From Ophiothrix spiculata (lineage: Eukaryota > Echinodermata > Ophiuroidea > Amphilepidida > Ophiotrichidae), in assembly GCA_000969725.1 (NCBI GenBank), contig JXSR01S017757.1: a stretch of 21,195 nt of DNA. The stretch is one strand, 5' to 3'. Shown here piece by piece: positions 17,529-21,195 of this stretch. How positions within the stretch are numbered: position 1 is the first letter of the stretch; each line of letters opens with the position of its first letter. A program made the translations under genes and the position numbers. The notes beneath the pieces are model-generated. The model was not told where the DNA came from and searched no databases. It saw only the letters and a program-made list of their open reading frames with translations.

Positions 17529-18318
17529 GAAGCCAAGAGCTGTTGGTACAAAAGAGAAGAAGCTTGGTCCCAAAGCAAGAGCAAAGCTTCTGCCTGCCAA
17601 ATTCAAATGCCGACTCTGTCAATGTTTGCAGGACAGTTTAACATCGATGAAACAACATGTCATAGAAAACCATGGTAACCAACGAGCCTTAAGACCAAAG
17701 ATGCACAAGGATAATGTTGTGAAACAAATGATGCTTGGCAAGTTTGAAACTACCGACATTATCAGTGACATGGATGTTAGATCTCTGTCCTGCATTGTTA
17801 GGCAATGCCCCACTTGCAACAAATACATGTCAGAAAGAAATATTGCCACACATATAAATTCACAGAAGAGAATCAAGAATTATGATTGCAATGTTTGCGG
17901 AGCGCAATTTGAAAATAGAAAAGAGTGGAGAAAACACAGGAAGCAAAGTCATGCTCAGGAAAGGGTATTTAGGTGTAACTATTGCCAACAATTCTTTCTT
18001 ACCTCTGAAAGCCTCTCAAATCATGTTTCCAGGGCTCATCCTGTTGAAAGAAATCACCAGTGCGAAGTTTGCGGGAAGAGTTTTCGATTGCTAACTTCGC
18101 TAAAGAGTCATCTACCGATTCACATGGCAATCAAACCATACCAATGCCCAGAGTGCGGCAAGGGGTTTGCCAAGAAAACCAACATGGATTCCCATAGGAG
18201 AGTTCATACGGGAGAGAAGCCCTACAAATGTGATTTGTGCTCACAGGCCTATACCCATAATGTTAGCTTGAAAAGGCACAAGAAAAAGATGCATGGTATT
18301 GATATGTGGGCTTTGTAG
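17529..18318 (+). CDS. Last coding exon: basic linker and C2H2 zinc-finger array
   Basis: Begins after TCATTTCAG and ends with TAG at 18316-18318. Numbering continues from the ATG at 13198; the full model is 476 residues (505 with the upstream exon). Residues 214-240 are Lys/Arg-rich (KPRAVGTKEKKLGPKARAK), a likely nuclear signal. Fingers with CX2C-X12-HX3-5H: 241-262, 334-355, 363-384, 392-412, 420-440 and 448-469. CPTC at 307-310 with a single His at 322 is a degenerate finger. Only fingers 6 and 7 are joined by the classical HTGEKPY linker. Arrays of this kind usually bind DNA in the nucleus, and the spacing of the last five units suggests a real binding module. The translated sequence before 17529 in this frame is intronic. 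Function and target are not identifiable from sequence. Confidence 0.92.
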
Positions 18319-18780
18319 GACTTTTGTTTTCTTACTGTGTTTGTTTTGAGCGTTTGCATTCTTGTTTCTAAGAATATTTGTAGATTTTAATTTATTTAAA
18401 CTTTTTTTCAGTGTTCTTTTACAAGCTGATTTGTTTAGAGATGTCAGCAACTTTTTTAGTAATTTTCTGATGATCAAAAATTCAGAACAGTAATGTAGAT
18501 TTCAAGAATTGGATTGTTGCAATATAGCACCACAAATGTTTGATGAAACAAGGACATGTTGATGAAATTAGTTCAAATTACCTGGCATCTATTTAATTTA
18601 AAGTTAAGTAAAGGCATAATTTAAGTCAAATGTTTAAGTTTAAAATCTTTGTACGATTATCAATTATTCATGTTAATTTTTGTTAAATTTTGAAACAATT
18701 TTGGCTGGGCAATGTGGCATGACATACTATGCATCATTAAATCCTGCCCGGTGTGTAACAAGCTGACAAAACAATAAAGG
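18319..18780 (+). other. 3' UTR of the zinc-finger gene with AATAAA
   Basis: AT-rich non-coding sequence after the stop. AATAAA at 18773-18778 is the clearest polyadenylation signal, about 455 bases downstream of the stop. Much of this region is repeated in decayed form at 19740-20115, so it predates that duplication. Confidence 0.55.
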
Positions 18781-18786
18781 TCAAAC

Positions 18787-19344
18787 CACAGTTGGCCTCC
18801 AAACAAAATTTTTCCTACCAAACATTTGGTCGTGACGTCACCAAATATTTGCCATCGAACTTTAAGTATGGGCCAAAACATAGTTCTTTTGAGCTACCAA
18901 ATATTTGGTGCAACAAGTCTTTGTTATCTTATAATCTGATATATATTTCCAGTGTATTTTCTATTAATAACGGAGGCTTGGTGATGAAAAATCAATACTA
19001 CCACATTGAAGAGTATTTGGTGAAAATGTTTGGCGATTTGCAACACCAATTATCCGTTATTGATTAGAAGATGCATTGGAACTATATTACTAGATTATAA
19101 GATAACAAAGACTTGTTACACAAAATATATTTGGTAGCTCGAAAAAGAACTATAATTTAACACTATGAATGGGTAACAAACATTTGGTCCAATGTAAATG
19201 GCACTTCAATAACATGTGCAATCTAGCGCGAAATTTTATTTGGTCTCAACTCGGTGTTAAGTTATTGTGTTTGGAGTCACTCGTCATTTTGACGTCACAA
19301 CCAAATGTTTGGTAGCGAAAATATTGTTTAGAGGCCGACTATGG
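18787..19344. mobile_element. AACATTTGGT-family MITE, copy C, with a nested element
   Basis: The left end AAACCACAGTTGGCCTCCAAAC and the complement of the right end, AAACCATAGTCGGCCTCTAAAC, begin ~55-bp inverted repeats that include CTACCAAACATTTGG and GTGACGTCA. Compared with copy A (9341-9576, opposite orientation) the middle holds an extra ~280 bp. That insert has its own ~60-bp inverted repeats (18879-18938 with 19092-19155) containing AAGTCTTTGTTATCTTATAA, so it is a second element nested inside. The ORF 18792-19067 is repeat-derived. Confidence 0.8.
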
Positions 19345-19584
19345 TTTGGGCCTAATTTATTTGCAGATGGGGTTGAGCACCGTGATTGCAACTTGTAGGC
19401 CTATATCATTGTGGCTACTTTAAGGTACCCTAAACAAGGCTCAGCTCCCCTGTGACAATATAATATTCTACACGTTTATTTGTTTTATGTACTTTGCTAT
19501 TTTAATGATACAATAATAGAACAATAGGATTTTTTGTAAAGGCAATGGTCCTTTTTAATAACAGTTAAGATATAGTGTCATTTC
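19345..19584. other. No feature recognised
   Basis: AT-rich spacer between the MITE and the decayed finger copy. No exon or repeat is seen. Confidence 0.4.
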
Positions 19585-20115
19585 CAATGCCCAGTAAGGG
19601 GTTTGCTAAAAAAATCCAATCTGGATTCTGAGAGGTCATATAAATGTTATTTGTGCTCACAGGCATACCCATAGTTTTTTACCCATAATGTTGGCTTGAA
19701 AACACACAAGAAAAAGAAACATGTTACATGTATTGATATGTGGGATAAGTAAGGACTGAAATTTAAGATTTTCTTACAGTGTTTTATTTTAGTGTTTGCA
19801 TTCTTGCTCAGATTTTAATTCTAAAATGTTTTCAAAAGTTGATATATGTTAGATGTCAGTGTCAGTAACTTTTTGGTAATGTTTGATGGTCAAAAATTAA
19901 AAAATATGGATTTTTGGAATTTGATTTTCTGTAATACAATTAAGGCAATGGTGGTAGTTGCAGTGAATTATGATGAAACAACCACATTTTGATGAAAGTA
20001 TATTACATCTATTAGATTCAATGTATCAAACAAGTTGAAAATATTTAAATTTACAATTTACATGATTTTTTTATTTCCGTTATTTTGTGGAATTTCGAAG
20101 CAATATTTGTCTTGC
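19585..20115 (+). pseudogene. Decayed duplicate of the gene's last two zinc fingers and 3' UTR
   Basis: CCAATGCCCAG at 19587 followed by AAGGGGTTTGC matches the start of finger 6 at 18145. TTATTTGTGCTCACAGGC, ACCCATAATGTTGGCTTGAAA, CACAAGAAAAAGA and ATTGATATGTGGG match finger 7 and the C-terminus. The match continues into the 3' UTR (GTGTTTGCATTCTTG, AGATGTCAG, TGATGGTCAAAAATT) to about 20115. An 8-base loss (AGTGCGGC), a loss of about 35 bases around the HTGEKPY linker and a small insertion destroy the frame. It is a tandem duplication of the gene's 3' end, not a retrocopy, since it has no poly-A tail at the end and covers only the last exon. The copy lies about 1.44 kb from its source. Confidence 0.85.
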
Positions 20116-20967
20116 CCTTGGCTAATCATTGGATCTCGGCAATTATGAAAAATACTGGGAATATGATTGACACTCCTGGAGTGAGTGTATACGCCGGGGA
20201 AGTAGTGACGTCATAATATATGTAAATCACCCAACATGTGCGTTTTGGTTCCAAACAAATGGGGTGGACAATTTTGCCACACGTTAAGTCTACGGGGAAA
20301 AAAGTCACGCCTCCTATTTGATACCTGGTCCTGGTTAAGGGTTGATGCACAAAGAATCAAAAATTGTACAAAACAATTATATTATATTTTAGAATATATC
20401 ATATATTTTCAAACATTACAAATTTATATTTTGGATTGCTGTAAATAATACAACTTAATTGCTTAGTTGTTCTATTAAGATTATAATATATATTATATAT
20501 ATATATTAGATAACATTATTTTGTTAGCAAATTGTTTGTGAGCTAACTGCATTGGTTGAATGCTTAGATGAAACAAAATAAAACAATTATTGAAACAAAT
20601 GTCTTAATTCACTTGAATTTCTTCTTGCATTATTTTCTCTGATTATTGAAAAACTTATTGAGAACTGGGCCTTATGTGAGCTCAAAAATGATTGAAACAA
20701 TATCTAGATATCCTAGACTAAGCTACCGTATCTGTTCAAGTGGATATCTTGAGTTCAAAATTGAGACCTACTGATATGCAAATGTGACATTTATTGCAAA
20801 AGCAGAGTATTTTACACAATTTTCCAAAACCATTTCTGATTTTGATACCCTATCAGAGACTGAAAAGCCAAGGCTTGCACCTGGGGGCTTGCAACTTAGC
20901 CTAGCTCTCGACATATGAATTTCTCCACTACAAATTTGTCAACTAAATTCAGTTCGGCGGAACTTAC
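20116..20967. other. AT-rich non-coding stretch
   Basis: Contains an AT microsatellite at 20481-20508 and an AATAAA at 20577-20582, but no upstream gene ending here is seen. No exon with domain content on either strand. Confidence 0.45.
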
Positions 20968-21059
20968 AATTCGGATACGTATCTGAATTTGGATACCCAC
21001 AATGTATCAAAATTAGGATACCCGTGTCAGAATTAGGATATGGAGGGGTATCCGAATTC
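20968..21059. repeat. Array of five GAATTNGGATACCC-like motifs
   Basis: AATTCGGATACG at 20968, GAATTTGGATACCC at 20985, AAATTAGGATACCC at 21010, GAATTAGGATATGG at 21030, and the inverted GTATCCGAATTC at 21048, all about 20 bp apart. The first is part of a near-perfect 22-bp palindrome (20968-20989). It could be a degenerate minisatellite or a cluster of binding sites. Confidence 0.55.
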
Positions 21060-21195
21060 TGATATGCCTGTCTTATGCAGGTAACAAAACGATGGTGCAC
21101 GCTGGCAAGTACATGTTGAAAATCTTTCTTGCATCTACGATAAATGTATCTGTGGAAATGTCATTTCCATCTGTGCAATTCCAGTGGAACAGCTT

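Noticed and set aside
18792..19067. 91-residue plus-strand ORF
   Set aside because: It spans the inverted repeat and nested insert of MITE copy C. No domain, and the frame is not kept in the related copies.

Overview
This is a eukaryotic, AT-rich window crowded with transposons. No bacterial or phage logic is visible: there are no operons or Shine-Dalgarno sites, and the coding sequence is split by introns with GT...AG borders. Dense small inverted-repeat DNA transposons, tRNA-derived SINE-like heads, long homopolymer runs and C2H2 zinc fingers point to a metazoan. An invertebrate, perhaps a marine deuterostome such as a hemichordate or echinoderm, is my guess from the repeat style, but the sequence does not prove it.

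Layout. 1-1730 holds an old DNA transposon with imperfect ~105-bp inverted repeats around a frameshifted, internally deleted ORF. 2105-2640 is a more CpG-rich patch that could be a minus-strand 5' exon. 3101-9011 carries a string of miniature elements (MITEs), four with readable target-site duplications (6 bp at 3101-3736, TTAA at 5677-6304, 8 bp hAT-type at 6664-6984, TTA at 8745-9008), plus three degenerate tRNA-like sequences and several snap-back hairpins. 9341-10576 holds two copies of a MITE family whose ends carry the motif AACATTTGGT; the second copy is split by another element that contains a broken coding start. 10995-11460 is a degenerate ATGCATG-rich repeat.

The one convincing gene is on the plus strand in the right half. 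Exons at 13193-13674, 14679-14842 and 17529-18318 join in frame, with a plausible first coding exon at 11768-11849. It encodes an acidic N-terminus, a divergent forkhead/winged-helix-like domain (starts KPPYTY, ends WTLHP) split by an intron, a basic linker, and six canonical plus one degenerate C2H2 zinc fingers. It is most likely a nuclear DNA-binding protein. The combination of a forkhead-like domain followed by a C2H2 array is the most interesting thing in the window. Each intron contains transposons: a TA-flanked element holding a 713-bp foldback in the first, a 729-bp MITE with a 20-bp minisatellite in the second, and a 354-bp MITE plus a four-copy TTACAAGGGG motif in the third.

Downstream, 18787-19344 is a third AACATTTGGT MITE with another element nested in it. 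At 19585-20115 there is a decayed second copy of the gene's last two fingers and its 3' UTR, a local duplication that has become a pseudogene. The rest, to 21195, is AT-rich and apparently non-coding, ending with a small array of GGATAC motifs.
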